A DNA stretch of 64,000 nt from DASWNP01 sp036399175 (lineage in GTDB: Bacteria > Acidobacteriota > Blastocatellia > Pyrinomonadales > Pyrinomonadaceae). The DNA lies in NCBI GenBank assembly GCA_036399175.1, contig DASWNP010000010.1:1-64000 (forward strand). Reading direction: 5' to 3'. The position numbers and the translations under genes are program-made. Of this stretch, positions 1-8,567 are shown in pieces (position 1 is the stretch's first letter; the number at the start of each line of letters is the position of its first letter). The notes beneath the pieces were generated by a model. That model saw nothing but the letters and a program-made list of their open reading frames with translations, was not told the origin of the DNA and searched no databases.

Positions 1-866
1 TGCATGTCCGTGAAGTTCTGCGACTCGCGGCCCGGATCGCGCGCGGGCGTCACCGAGGAAGTGCCGTCGCCGCTCGCGCCCAGGCTCGGGCGAGTGCCCG
101 TAACTTCGGGCGCGGTCGGGGTCGCGTCAGTCGCGCCGGCCGCGGCGGCCTCCTGCTGGTCGGCCGCGCCCTCGCCGCGCAGCTGCTGGCCCTCGATGAC
201 GGCGTCGGCGATGCGCGAGGCGAAGAGGCGCACCGCGCGCAGCGCGTCGTCGTTGCCGGGGATGACGTAGTCGATGCCTTCGGGCGAGCAGTTGGTGTCA
301 ACCACCGCGATGACCGGGATGCCGAGGCGGTTGGCCTCGGCGACGGCGATCTCCTCCTTGCGCACGTCGATGATGAAGAGCGCGTCGGGCAGGCGCGACA
401 TGTTCTTGATGCCGGAGAGGTTCTTCTCCAAGGTCTCGCGCTCGCGGTCGAGCTTGATGCGCTCCTTCTTGGTGAGCATCTCGTAGCGACCGTCGGTCTG
501 CATCGCTTCGAGGTCGCGCAGGCGTTTGATGGACTTCTGCACGGTCTGGAAGTTGGTCAGCAGGCCGCCGAGCCAACGCTGGTTGATGTAATACTGGTTG
601 GCGCGCGAGGCTTCTTCGCGGATGGCGTCCTGCGCCTGCCGCTTCGTGCCGACGAAGAGGATGGTGCGGCCGCGGTCTTCCGAGGTCAGGCCGGTGACGT
701 AACTGATGGCCTCGCGGAACAGCTTCTGCGTCTTCTGCAGATCGATGATGTTGATGCCGTTGCGCTCGCCGAAAATGTACTCCTTCATCTTCGGATTCCA
801 GCGCCTGACCTGGTGGCCGAAATGCACGCCGGCCTCCAAGAGTTCTTTCATTGTGACGGATACCAA
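1..866 (-). CDS. rpsB: 30S ribosomal protein S2 (C-terminus off the window)
   Basis: Small-subunit ribosomal protein that helps hold S1 on the 30S particle. The family N-terminus is clear (AGVHFGHQ, RWNPKM), followed by IDLQKT, RWLGGLLTNF and the late PVIAVVDTNCSPEGIDYVIPGNDD stretch. I start it at TTG 866 because GGAGG at 875-879 lies 8 bases upstream; the ATG at 851 is too far from any ribosome-binding site. About 288 codons are present and no stop is reached before base 1. The Ala/Thr/Pro-rich tail after about residue 225 is longer than in E. coli S2. It is the third gene after rplM and rpsI on the same strand; tsf would be expected next but lies outside. Confidence 0.95.
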   Translation of the reverse strand, partial: MVSVTMKELLEAGVHFGHQVRRWNPKMKEYIFGERNGINIIDLQKTQKLFREAISYVTGLTSEDRGRTILFVGTKRQAQDAIREEASRANQYYINQRWLGGLLTNFQTVQKSIKRLRDLEAMQTDGRYEMLTKKERIKLDRERETLEKNLSGIKNMSRLPDALFIIDVRKEEIAVAEANRLGIPVIAVVDTNCSPEGIDYVIPGNDDALRAVRLFASRIADAVIEGQQLRGEGAADQQEAAAAGATDATPTAPEVTGTRPSLGASGDGTSSVTPARDPGRESQNFTDM

Positions 867-977
867 AAGAGAAGCCTCCTCAAATCAGATTGGTTTAATG
901 TACTCGCCGCGCCTGAAGCGACTTCGCCCAAAGGGGAAGCAACCAATCGAGACGCGGCAATGGAATGAACAAAAGCC

Positions 978-1045
978 GTAAATCGTGAATCGTAAATAGC
1001 TAAAACCTGTTCTTATCTATTTACGATTTACGATTCACGATTTAC
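978..1045. repeat. Heptamer inverted repeat, GTRAATC vocabulary (copy 1)
   Basis: Left arm 978-999 is three 7-bp units (GTAAATC, GTGAATC, GTAAATA). Right arm 1017-1045 is its reverse complement with one extra unit. The loop is 17 bases. It sits between rpsI and rpsB inside a ribosomal protein operon, so it must be transcribed. Confidence 0.9.
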
Positions 1046-1049
1046 CAGT

Positions 1050-1442
1050 TTATCGTTTCGAGAACTGGAAGCGCTTGCGTGCGCCTTTCTGGCCGTACTT
1101 CTTGCGCTCCTTGATGCGTGGGTCGCGCGTGACGAGCCCGGCGTGCTTCAAGGCTGGGCGAAGGTCGGCGTTGAATTCCATCAGGGCGCGCGTGATGCCG
1201 TGACGAATCGCACCGGCCTGACCGGCGGGGCCGCCGCCCGCGACGTTGACGATGATGTCGAACTTGCCCGCCGTCTCGGTCAGTTGCAGGGGCTGGTGAA
1301 TAATCATCCTCAGCGCCTGATTCGGAAAATACTGCTCGAAAGTCTTGCGGTTGACACGAACTTCGCCCGTGCCGGGTCGAAGATAGACGCGCGCCGTCGA
1401 AGTCTTGCGCCGTCCCGTTCCGTAATACTGAATCTCTGCCAC
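1050..1442 (-). CDS. rpsI: 30S ribosomal protein S9
   Basis: Ribosomal protein of the 30S head whose basic C-terminal tail reaches the P-site tRNA. The 130-residue product matches the family throughout: YYGTGRRKTSTARV at the N-terminus, GGGPAGQAGAIRHGITRAL in the middle and the invariant ending RKRFQFSKR. Length is normal. It lies 63 bp downstream of rplM, the common bacterial pairing, and is separated from rpsB by a heptamer inverted repeat, so the three genes probably form one transcript from the promoter upstream of rplM. Confidence 0.97.
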   Translation of the reverse strand: MAEIQYYGTGRRKTSTARVYLRPGTGEVRVNRKTFEQYFPNQALRMIIHQPLQLTETAGKFDIIVNVAGGGPAGQAGAIRHGITRALMEFNADLRPALKHAGLVTRDPRIKERKKYGQKGARKRFQFSKR

Positions 1443-1504
1443 AGCTTTTAATCCTTAAAGTCGTTTGATTCGTTGAGTCCGGTTTCTGCCGCTCGGCGCG
1501 CTCG

Positions 1505-1939
1505 TTAGAGGGAGCGCGGCTCGGGTCGTTGCGCCGCGTGCGGGTGCTCGGCGTCGGGGTAAACCTTGAGCTTCTTCGCCATCGCCTTGCCTAGCTTGCT
1601 CTTCGGGAGCATGCCCTTCACCGCCAGCTCGATGATGCGCTCGGGGTGCTTGGCGAGCTGGTCTTTGAAGGAAATCTCGCGCAGGCCGCCCGGATAGAGC
1701 GTGTGATGACGGTAAAGCTTCTGGTCGGCCTTCGACCCCTTGAGCACAACCTTACGCGCGTTGATGACGATGACGTGGTCGCCCATGTCCATGAAGGGCG
1801 TCCACATCGGGTTGTTCTTGCCCGAGAGCATGCGCGCCACTTCCGTAGCGAGCCGACCGACCGTCTGCCCCGCCGCATCCACGACGTACCACTTGCGATT
1901 CTCTGCGAGACCTACTGCGCTGGGAAAACTTGTTGACAT
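1505..1939 (-). CDS. rplM: 50S ribosomal protein L13
   Basis: Early-assembly protein of the large ribosomal subunit. The 144-residue product carries the L13 landmarks WYVVDAAGQTVGRLATEVA, GDHVIVINARKV and KAVKGMLPKSKLG-like text near residue 110 (AVKGMLPKSKLGKAM). A start at ATG 1939 is preferred to the in-frame TTG at 1945 because a GAGAGAG purine run lies 5-6 bases upstream. It is the first gene of the rplM-rpsI-rpsB group and has a well-formed promoter about 45 bp upstream. The tail beyond residue 130 (His/Pro/Arg-rich) is slightly unusual. Confidence 0.95.
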   Translation of the reverse strand: MSTSFPSAVGLAENRKWYVVDAAGQTVGRLATEVARMLSGKNNPMWTPFMDMGDHVIVINARKVVLKGSKADQKLYRHHTLYPGGLREISFKDQLAKHPERIIELAVKGMLPKSKLGKAMAKKLKVYPDAEHPHAAQRPEPRSL

Positions 1940-1981
1940 AGACAACTCTCTCTCATTTTAGCGTCCAAAACGCGAACGGGT

Positions 1982-2010
1982 AGAATAAAAAAGGGTTCAA
2001 CAATTGTCAA
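1982..2010 (-). promoter_or_regulatory. Sigma-70-type promoter of the rplM operon
   Basis: On the minus strand a perfect -35 TTGACA (2005-2010) is followed after 17 bases by TATTCT (1982-1987). The predicted transcript start near 1975 leaves a leader of about 36 bases before the rplM ATG. Spacing and position make this one of the strongest promoter candidates in the window. Confidence 0.8.
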
Positions 2011-2179
2011 GCTGCGGGCGCAGGAAGAGACGCTGAACGACTCGGAAAAGGCTCTGCAAAGAGCGCGGATTTCGAGACGAATTTTGCGTTGGAAGCCGAG
2101 GCCGAAGCGTTTCGATGGGGAAGCGGACGAGAAGTGCCGGGGCGAAAACGTCTTCTCAGATTTCACTGCCGGACGGCGC

Positions 2180-2767
2180 TTAAATCGTCGGATTCCATGA
2201 ATTGAGACAGATGGCGTTGAGCGGTTTGGTGTGGCCTACGCGGTAGGTGTTGAGGGTTTTGAGGGGCGGCGCGTAGAGGTGAAGGGTGACGAGGTTCTGG
2301 CCGCTTACTTCGGGGTTGCCGATTTGATGTATGTCGGGGACATCTGCGCCCGTCACCTGTTCGGGCAGCCATTCGCGCCCGGTCTGGTAGGCGAGCCCGC
2401 GCGCGGGGTCGAGCGTAAAAAGCGTCTCCCACATTATGCCTTCGCAGACGCGCACGACGCCGTATGAGCCGTTGTGGTCGTGAATGGGCGTGCGCTGTCC
2501 GGGCATCCAGCAAAGGACGAGCAGCTCCGCAAACTCGTTGCGGAAGACGCGGTGGCGCGCGTAAGTGGCGGTCTTAAAGCCGCGATGCGGTCTCAGTTCC
2601 GAATCGTCGAGCTGCACCTTCAGCATCCACTCGTTCAACTCCTGAAATGTCGGGCTGCGCCTGAGCGCCGAAAGCGTTTCGACGAGCGCGCCGAGAGAGA
2701 AACGCGCCGTGCTCTCCTTCGAGGGAAGGTATGCGTGCGGCGGCGTTTGAGTGAAGGGAGAAGACAT
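2180..2767 (-). CDS. Cysteine dioxygenase-family cupin protein
   Basis: The fold is that of type I cysteine dioxygenases, iron enzymes that oxidise cysteine (or a related thiol) to a sulfinate. Two of the three expected iron ligands are in PIHDHNGSYGVV (His96 and His98) and the third is His147 in DIHQIGN. The Cys that forms a Cys-Tyr cross-link in the mammalian enzyme is replaced by Gly, as in many bacterial members, so substrate identity is open. ATG 2767 is chosen because GGAG stands 9 bases upstream; an in-frame TTG lies 15 bases further up. Length is 195 residues, normal for the family. It is a single gene with no operon partner. Confidence 0.8.
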   Translation of the reverse strand: MSSPFTQTPPHAYLPSKESTARFSLGALVETLSALRRSPTFQELNEWMLKVQLDDSELRPHRGFKTATYARHRVFRNEFAELLVLCWMPGQRTPIHDHNGSYGVVRVCEGIMWETLFTLDPARGLAYQTGREWLPEQVTGADVPDIHQIGNPEVSGQNLVTLHLYAPPLKTLNTYRVGHTKPLNAICLNSWNPTI

Positions 2768-2899
2768 CAGAGGCAGCTCCAAGGTTAAAACGTGAGACTC
2801 GACGGGGCGGCGACGGCCACTCTGGTTCTTACGCCAAATAAGGGCTCGAAGTCAACCTTCGGCGAGGTCGATGAAGGATTCGACGACGCAGTTCGTGAG

Positions 2900-2939
2900 A
2901 AGAAAAAGGGCTCGACTGTCGCGCGGCGATAGTCGAGCC
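2900..2939 (-). terminator. Intrinsic terminator of the M48 protease gene
   Basis: Read on the minus strand, GGCTCGACT and AGTCGAGCC form a perfect 9-bp stem (2909-2917 with 2931-2939), followed by CTTTTTCTTCT. It lies about 35 bp past the stop of the protease gene at 2973. Confidence 0.8.
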
Positions 2940-2972
2940 TCTTCTTGAGAAGGATGCTGAACGGAAGCCCTT

Positions 2973-4235
2973 TTAAGGCTTGGGGCTGCTGGTCGGCTGC
3001 GGCGTAGTAGTCGCGGGCGCGGGCTCGCTGCGGCGCTTGAGCTGCGGCGGCTCGTCTCGAACTTCAGCCGGTTTCTGGCCGTCGGTCGAAGTAGAAGTAG
3101 AAGACGGGTCGTCAGCTGCCGGTTGACGACGCTTGAGCGTCGGGCGTCCGGGCACGTCGCCGTCGTCGCCGCGAGCGATGTCGCCGGTGGTCGAGACGCG
3201 CGAGTTCGACAGACGCATCAGTCGCGCCTTGACGCGCTGGAACTCGGAGCTGCTGAGCACGTACTCTTCGCGCTCGGGGAAGCGTGCGACCAGCGAGCGC
3301 GAGTTTTCCATTCTATCGACGGTCTGCGGGTGCGTGGAGAAGGCTTTCGAGAGGAAGCCGGGCTTCTTCTTGTTCTTCGCCAGAAGCTTCTCGAACATGG
3401 TGGACATGGCCGAAGGGTCGTAGCCGGCGGCGTAGAGGTACTGCACGCCGAGGTTGTCGGCCTCGGTTTCGGCGTTGCGGTTGAACTTCATAAACCAGGC
3501 GAGCGCGCCGAAGCCTGCGGCGTTGTTGATAGCCATGCCGGGCAGTCCGCCGAGGAAGATGGAGCCAGCCATCAGGCCGATGTCCATGAGCATGCCTTTG
3601 GTCTGATTCTCGACGGCGTGGCGAGCCGTAACGTGCGCGATTTCGTGTGCCATCACTCCGGCCAGCTCCGCCTCGTTGTCGGCGGCGAGGATGAGCCCCT
3701 TGTTGACGTAGAAGAAGCCGCCGGGCAGGGCGAAGGCGTTGGCCTCGTCCGAGTCGATGACTTTGATGGTGAAGGGAATCTTGGCGTCGGAATGAAGCAC
3801 GATGTTCTGCCCGACGCGGTTGACGTACTCGGTGATGACGGGGTCGTCAACGAACTTGGCCTGGCGGTCAACCTCTGCGGCGAGCTGACGACCGAGCGCC
3901 ACCTCTTTTTCAATCCCGCTGCTCATCTTGGCGATGATGCCCTTGTTGATGTTGCGCTTGCCAATCATGCGCGGGTCTTCCTTTTCGGAAAGAGGGCGCG
4001 TTGAGGTGGCGGTCTGTTTGGTCTCGCCCGAAGCCTGCTTGTCTTTGGAATTCTTCTTGTCCTTCGACTCCGATGTCTTGGCAGCCGTCTCCGTTTTGGT
4101 CGGCGTCGCGGCGGTCGTGGCGGCGGCGGGCGGCTGTTGCGGCGTCTCCTGCTGAGGCGCGGCCGCCAGAGCGTTCGTCCAGACACAGGCGGCCAGCATC
4201 AGGGCTGTCGCGGTGCGGGAGAAATGTCTATGCAT
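2973..4235 (-). CDS. M48 family zinc metalloprotease, exported
   Basis: Periplasmic M48 peptidase related to the BepA/YfgC group, which trims or clears misassembled envelope proteins. I see an N-terminal signal sequence (about residues 1-25), a Thr/Ala/Lys-rich linker to residue 80, the zinc site HEIAH (His197, Glu198, His201) and the third ligand Glu256 in ETEAD. The ALPGGFFYVNKGL stretch before the zinc site is typical. No TPR repeats follow; the C-terminal 90 residues are Pro/Ser/Thr-rich, so it is shorter in function than BepA. ATG 4235 is chosen because the signal peptide begins there; longer in-frame starts add 56 unlikely residues. Length is 420 residues. Confidence 0.88.
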   Translation of the reverse strand: MHRHFSRTATALMLAACVWTNALAAAPQQETPQQPPAAATTAATPTKTETAAKTSESKDKKNSKDKQASGETKQTATSTRPLSEKEDPRMIGKRNINKGIIAKMSSGIEKEVALGRQLAAEVDRQAKFVDDPVITEYVNRVGQNIVLHSDAKIPFTIKVIDSDEANAFALPGGFFYVNKGLILAADNEAELAGVMAHEIAHVTARHAVENQTKGMLMDIGLMAGSIFLGGLPGMAINNAAGFGALAWFMKFNRNAETEADNLGVQYLYAAGYDPSAMSTMFEKLLAKNKKKPGFLSKAFSTHPQTVDRMENSRSLVARFPEREEYVLSSSEFQRVKARLMRLSNSRVSTTGDIARGDDGDVPGRPTLKRRQPAADDPSSTSTSTDGQKPAEVRDEPPQLKRRSEPAPATTTPQPTSSPKP

Positions 4236-4774
4236 AAGGATAGGTCTCCAAAACTCGTGAATCTGTGGTGGCCTCACGGAAAAGGTCGCGCCGCGCTTGA
4301 AGGCTGCGCTCCGAAACAACTTCGACCAGAGCCGGGTCTGCGGCTTTTTGCACCTTTGACGACCCGGGCGGGCGTGGCCGAACGCCCTGGGAAGACGATT
4401 CAACTGTTTCGCATTTAGCCGACGAGGGCTAGAGAAGCTTTGATGCCGCCGAAGGCTCTGGAGGTTCGCCGCCCGTTTGCGCCGGCCGCCATCGCTTTCT
4501 TCCGATTTCGACCCCTGACACGCCCGGCTCGGATGCTCCCGCCCGCTTCGCGCGCCGTTTCACGCTTCTTCCGGGTCTCTCCTGTTTCGGCTTGCAGGCC
4601 ATTATAGCGCACGTCCGCCGCTCGCGCAGAGGGAAAAAGAGTGACTTTAAGGTGTCGAAATTATAGCGATTGCACCTCTGTCTGCGCGCGTGCTACATTT
4701 CGAGAGGTGCCCCCGCCTCCAGCCTCAAACTCAGTATAACTTTTACCCGGCACGACTCGTCGCTTCAGAGGGGA
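4236..4774. other. Gene-free divergent gap
   Basis: This 539-bp gap separates the divergent M48 protease and large ATPase genes. No convincing gene was seen. A weak plus-strand promoter candidate is TTGCAC (4670-4675), 18 bases, TACATT (4694-4699), about 75 bases upstream of the ATPase start. AT-rich islands occur near 4600 and 4650. Confidence 0.4.
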
Positions 4775-7700
4775 ATGAAACGAGCACCCGACAAGATTAA
4801 GGACTACGTCGAGCCGCAGGCTTTCGACGAGGTCTCGAACCTCACGGCCGAGCCCGCGCGCGCGCTCGCCGCCTACCGTTTCACAGACGTTACCTCCGAC
4901 CTCCTGGCTCGCTGGCTCGACGCCCTCGCAGACCTCCCGCGCGGGCGCGGGACGGCGCGCGCTCTGGCGGGCGTACGCGGCGTCGGTAAAAGCCACACGC
5001 TGGCCGTCTTCGGCGCTCTGGCCGCTTCGAGCGAGCTGCGCTCGCAGGTCAGGGACGCGCACGTCGCCACCAGCGCCCGCCGTTTGCTGGGTCGTCGCTA
5101 CATGGTCATACACGTCGAGCGCGGCCTGCGCCCGACGCTTCTCGAAGAGATTTCCGACGCCCTCGGAGCGGCTTTCGGCGGCGACCCCGCGCAGTGGGGC
5201 GAAGACCCGATGGCGCTTCTCGCCGTCGCCGCCTCGCGCTCGCTCGACGCCACGCTCGTCCTCATCATCGACACCGCTTCGACCCGCGAGATGCGCGTCA
5301 AGCGCGACGACGGCCCCATCCTCAGCCAGCTCGCGCAGGCCGCGCAGAACGTCAACGCCTTCGTCGCCCTCGCCCTCGACGACGACATCGCCGACGCGAG
5401 CGGCGTCAACTCCGTCCTCGCCGCCGCCTACGCCATAGACTATCTCGACCCCGAACACCTCTATCGCATCGCCGACCAGTACCTTCTCCGAAAGAACCCG
5501 CAGGCGCGCGCCGCCCTGCACGAAATCTATCTCTCTCTGCGCTCGTCCGTGCCCGGCTTCAACTGGAGCGAGCCGCGCTTCGCCGCGCTCTATCCGGTTC
5601 ATCCTCTGGTCGCAGACGTGGCCGCCTCCGTGCGTCTCTACGCGCCGCGCTTCGCCTTCCTGCCTTTCGCCGCCTCTGCCGCCGCGCGCGCCGCAGGCCG
5701 TCCCGCGCTCTCGCTCATCCTCCTCGACGAAGTTTTCGACCGCGCCGAGCACGACCTGCGTCAGAGCCCCGAGCTACCGGACGCCTTCAAAGCCTACGAC
5801 CAGCTTTCGACCTCAGCCGTCACGCAGCTTCCCGTCATGCAGCGCCTTCAGGCGCGGCTCGTCCTGAAGAGTCTCTTCATCCATTCGCTCGACGGGCGCG
5901 GCGCATCGGTCGGCGAGCTGTGCGCCGGGCTGCTGCTCTCGAACGAAACCGCCGATGCCTTCAAACGTATCGAAGAGATGCTCGCCCTCTTTATCAAAGC
6001 CTCGCCCGACGCGCTCGGACGAAGCGGCGAAGGCGGCGAGGCGCGCTATCGTTTTCAGATTAGCGCCAGCACGAAGTTTGACGACGCTCTGGCCGAGAGC
6101 GTCGAACGCGCGCCGCTCGCCGACGCTTCGGCCATCGAAGACCTCCTGCGAGCAATCGCTCGCTCGCGCTTCGACGATTGGCCGCTCGCCGATGAACTGA
6201 AGGACGCCGCGCACGCCTCCGCCGATTTCCGTCTCAACTGGCGTGGCTCCGAGCGCCCCGGCAAATTTATCTGGCCGCAGAGCGAAGATGAGATAGATTC
6301 CCCACCGGACGCCGCTTCGACCTCGATTACCTCCCACCTCGAATGGCAGCTCCGCATGCTCGCGCCCGCCACCGCTCAGGCGGCTTCAACCGACAACTCG
6401 ACGGACGCCTCTTCAGCATCATCTTCATCAAACAATGCCGACAGTCGCGCCGACGCGTCGCACGTCTCCGATGCGTCGCTCATCTCTTTCGACTGGCGAC
6501 CGGCCGAGCTGACGCCTGAAGAATCGAACGCTCTGCGCCGTCTCGTCGCGCTTCGCGCCGACGCGCGTCTCGTCGCCGATTACGGCGAGAAGGCGCACGC
6601 CGCCGCCAGTATTCTCAACGCGCAGGCCGAGCGTATCTGGACGCGCATCTACATGAACGACGGCGCGCTCCTCAATGCTGTCGGCGAGCCGCGCCGCTTC
6701 ACCGACGCCGCTCGCGCCGCGCGCACGCTCGCCTCCGTCCTCTCCGAAACCTTCGCGCCGCTCTTCGACGTGCGCTACCCCGAGCACCCGCGCTTCGCCG
6801 AAACGCTCGGCGACCTCGAAGTCGCGCGTCTCGTCGATGGCTTTCTCGGCAATCTCGACATGAGCGAAAGCGGCATGCAGCATTTGGCCGCCGTCTTCGC
6901 AGAGCCGCTCGGCCTCGCCGTCAGGCGCGGCGACACCTACACTTTAGAGACCGGCGACGAGGCGCTCGCCAACCCCTGCGTCAGAGGCATCCTCGCTCTG
7001 ACCGATGCGGCCTCCGACGGCGAGGTCGTCCCTCTCGAAGAGGTGCGCCGCGTGCTCCATCGAGAGCCCTACGGACTGCTGCGCTTCACGCAGCAACTCA
7101 TCCTCGCCGCCCTCGTCGCGCAGCGACGCATCGAGCTTGTCACGGAGACGGGCGACCGCATCAGTCGCCGCACGCTCAGCCGCTCTTTGAAGTGGGAGGA
7201 CGTGGCCGGCATCTGTCGCGCCGCCGCCATTCATCACAACGCCGAAGAGCTGACCGCCTGGGCGCGTCTGCTGACCGCGCAGCCCTCGCTCGCCTCCATC
7301 GCCGAGCCCGAAGCACGTCGCGCCGTGCGCGTCGCGCTCGACGCATGGCTCGACCGTTGGCGCGAGCGCGGCGTGCTCGAACGATTCAACTCTCTGCCCG
7401 ACGACGCCTACACGACGCGCTCCTGGAATACGGCGGGCGTCGTCCGCAAGAGCTTCGGCGCGGCAGCCGATACGCTCGAAGCGACGCTCGCGGGCGATGT
7501 CTCGCTCGAAGAGGGCTTGCAGCGCATCGCCGACGCTTTCGGCGGCTCGACCGAAGTGTTCGAGCGTAGCGCCGAGCAGCTCGAACAGCTCGCTTCCTTT
7601 ATCGAAGGCTTCGCCGAGCGCGAGCGCCAGCGCGCCTATCTCTGCTTCGCAGAGCCGACGGCCAGAGGCGACATCGAGAGCGCGCGCCGCGAGCTGCTCG

Positions 7701-8449
7701 CCATCGCCGACGACGCACATAGCCTCTTCGAGCGCGAGAGCGGCGAACGCTTCAACCTGCTCTGGCGCGAATTCCACGCGCGCTACACGGAGCGCTACGC
7801 CTCGGCGCACGAGCGAGCGCGTGCCCAAGCCTCCGACCCGAGCGCCCTCGAAGAGCTTCTGCGCCGCGAACGCTTCCGCGAGTTTGAGTTGCTCTCTCAA
7901 CTCTCCATCGTCAATCAAAGATACAGTCAGGAGGCCGGAGCGCTGCTCGCGCGTGCGCGCCGCGCCGCCTGCGAGCTTCCAGTCCGCCAGATACTCGAAA
8001 CTCGTCCGACGTGCGCCTGCTCGTTTCGTCTCTCGGAGAGCACGCGCCTCAGTCGTCTCGCCGGAGAGCTTGAAGAGATTGTCGAGCTTGGTCTGGCGGC
8101 TTACCGTCGGACGCTCGCACACTTCAGCAAACAACTCCGGCACGCGCTCGACGCCCTCGCCGCGCGCGAACAGGACGCCGAAACCGCCAGCCGCGCGCGC
8201 GCCCTCGCCAACGCTCTCGCCGTCGGCCTCATCCCCGAACACCTCTCGCGCGTCAACGTGCGTCTGATAGACCGCGCCATCAAGACGATGAGCGCGCCGC
8301 CGCCCCTGCGCGTCCATTCGCCGACCGGCGGCTGCGGCCTGCTCACGCGCGAAGAACTCTCCGCGCGTCTTCGCCAGTGGCTCGACGACCTGCCCGACCA
8401 CACCGCCCTCGTCGAAATCGTCCAGGAGAGAGAGACCGATGCGGCGTAA
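4775..8449 (+). CDS. Very large P-loop ATPase, possibly PglY/BrxC or DUF6079-like
   Basis: The 1,224-residue protein begins KIKDYVEPQAFDEV and has a Walker A loop GVRGVGKSHTL (Gly66-Ser73). A hydrophobic strand LVLIID ending at Asp166 is a possible Walker B, but the following Glu is Thr. The short N-terminal leader, the GxGKSH-type loop and the all-helical remainder resemble the giant ATPases of BREX/Pgl phage-defence systems (PglY, BrxC) and DUF6079 proteins; this is recognition of style, not a proven match. No methyltransferase, phosphatase or other BREX gene is nearby. ATG 4775 follows AGAGGGGA closely. Composition resembles neighbouring genes. The stop overlaps the first units of a heptamer inverted repeat. 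DNA-binding or motor function is inference. Confidence 0.6.
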   Translation: MKRAPDKIKDYVEPQAFDEVSNLTAEPARALAAYRFTDVTSDLLARWLDALADLPRGRGTARALAGVRGVGKSHTLAVFGALAASSELRSQVRDAHVATSARRLLGRRYMVIHVERGLRPTLLEEISDALGAAFGGDPAQWGEDPMALLAVAASRSLDATLVLIIDTASTREMRVKRDDGPILSQLAQAAQNVNAFVALALDDDIADASGVNSVLAAAYAIDYLDPEHLYRIADQYLLRKNPQARAALHEIYLSLRSSVPGFNWSEPRFAALYPVHPLVADVAASVRLYAPRFAFLPFAASAAARAAGRPALSLILLDEVFDRAEHDLRQSPELPDAFKAYDQLSTSAVTQLPVMQRLQARLVLKSLFIHSLDGRGASVGELCAGLLLSNETADAFKRIEEMLALFIKASPDALGRSGEGGEARYRFQISASTKFDDALAESVERAPLADASAIEDLLRAIARSRFDDWPLADELKDAAHASADFRLNWRGSERPGKFIWPQSEDEIDSPPDAASTSITSHLEWQLRMLAPATAQAASTDNSTDASSASSSSNNADSRADASHVSDASLISFDWRPAELTPEESNALRRLVALRADARLVADYGEKAHAAASILNAQAERIWTRIYMNDGALLNAVGEPRRFTDAARAARTLASVLSETFAPLFDVRYPEHPRFAETLGDLEVARLVDGFLGNLDMSESGMQHLAAVFAEPLGLAVRRGDTYTLETGDEALANPCVRGILALTDAASDGEVVPLEEVRRVLHREPYGLLRFTQQLILAALVAQRRIELVTETGDRISRRTLSRSLKWEDVAGICRAAAIHHNAEELTAWARLLTAQPSLASIAEPEARRAVRVALDAWLDRWRERGVLERFNSLPDDAYTTRSWNTAGVVRKSFGAAADTLEATLAGDVSLEEGLQRIADAFGGSTEVFERSAEQLEQLASFIEGFAERERQRAYLCFAEPTARGDIESARRELLAIADDAHSLFERESGERFNLLWREFHARYTERYASAHERARAQASDPSALEELLRRERFREFELLSQLSIVNQRYSQEAGALLARARRAACELPVRQILETRPTCACSFRLSESTRLSRLAGELEEIVELGLAAYRRTLAHFSKQLRHALDALAAREQDAETASRARALANALAVGLIPEHLSRVNVRLIDRAIKTMSAPPPLRVHSPTGGCGLLTREELSARLRQWLDDLPDHTALVEIVQERETDAA

Positions 8450-8567
8450 AGGGGGATGGGGCATGGGGGTTGGGGGTCGGGGAAGACGGCAAAGCAAGAC
8501 CAGCAACGTCTCGGCTCGACGCACGCCGACGCGCCCCCAACCCCCATCCCCCATGTCCCATCCCCCG
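8450..8567. repeat. Heptamer inverted repeat, GGGGATG vocabulary
   Basis: Left arm about 8450-8483 is built of units such as GGGGATG, GGGCATG, GGGGTTG and GGGGTCG; right arm 8534-8567 is the reverse complement in slightly different unit order. The left arm starts directly after the stop codon of the ATPase and the right arm ends at the ATG of the next gene, so the element fills the gap exactly. Confidence 0.85.

Noticed and set aside
1912..2166. Possible short gene upstream of rplM on the minus strand
   Set aside because: It covers the rplM promoter and leader and has no ribosome-binding site or family resemblance.
4415..4612. 65-residue frame in the protease/ATPase gap
   Set aside because: Arg/Gly/Ala-rich, no ribosome-binding site and no recognisable domain.
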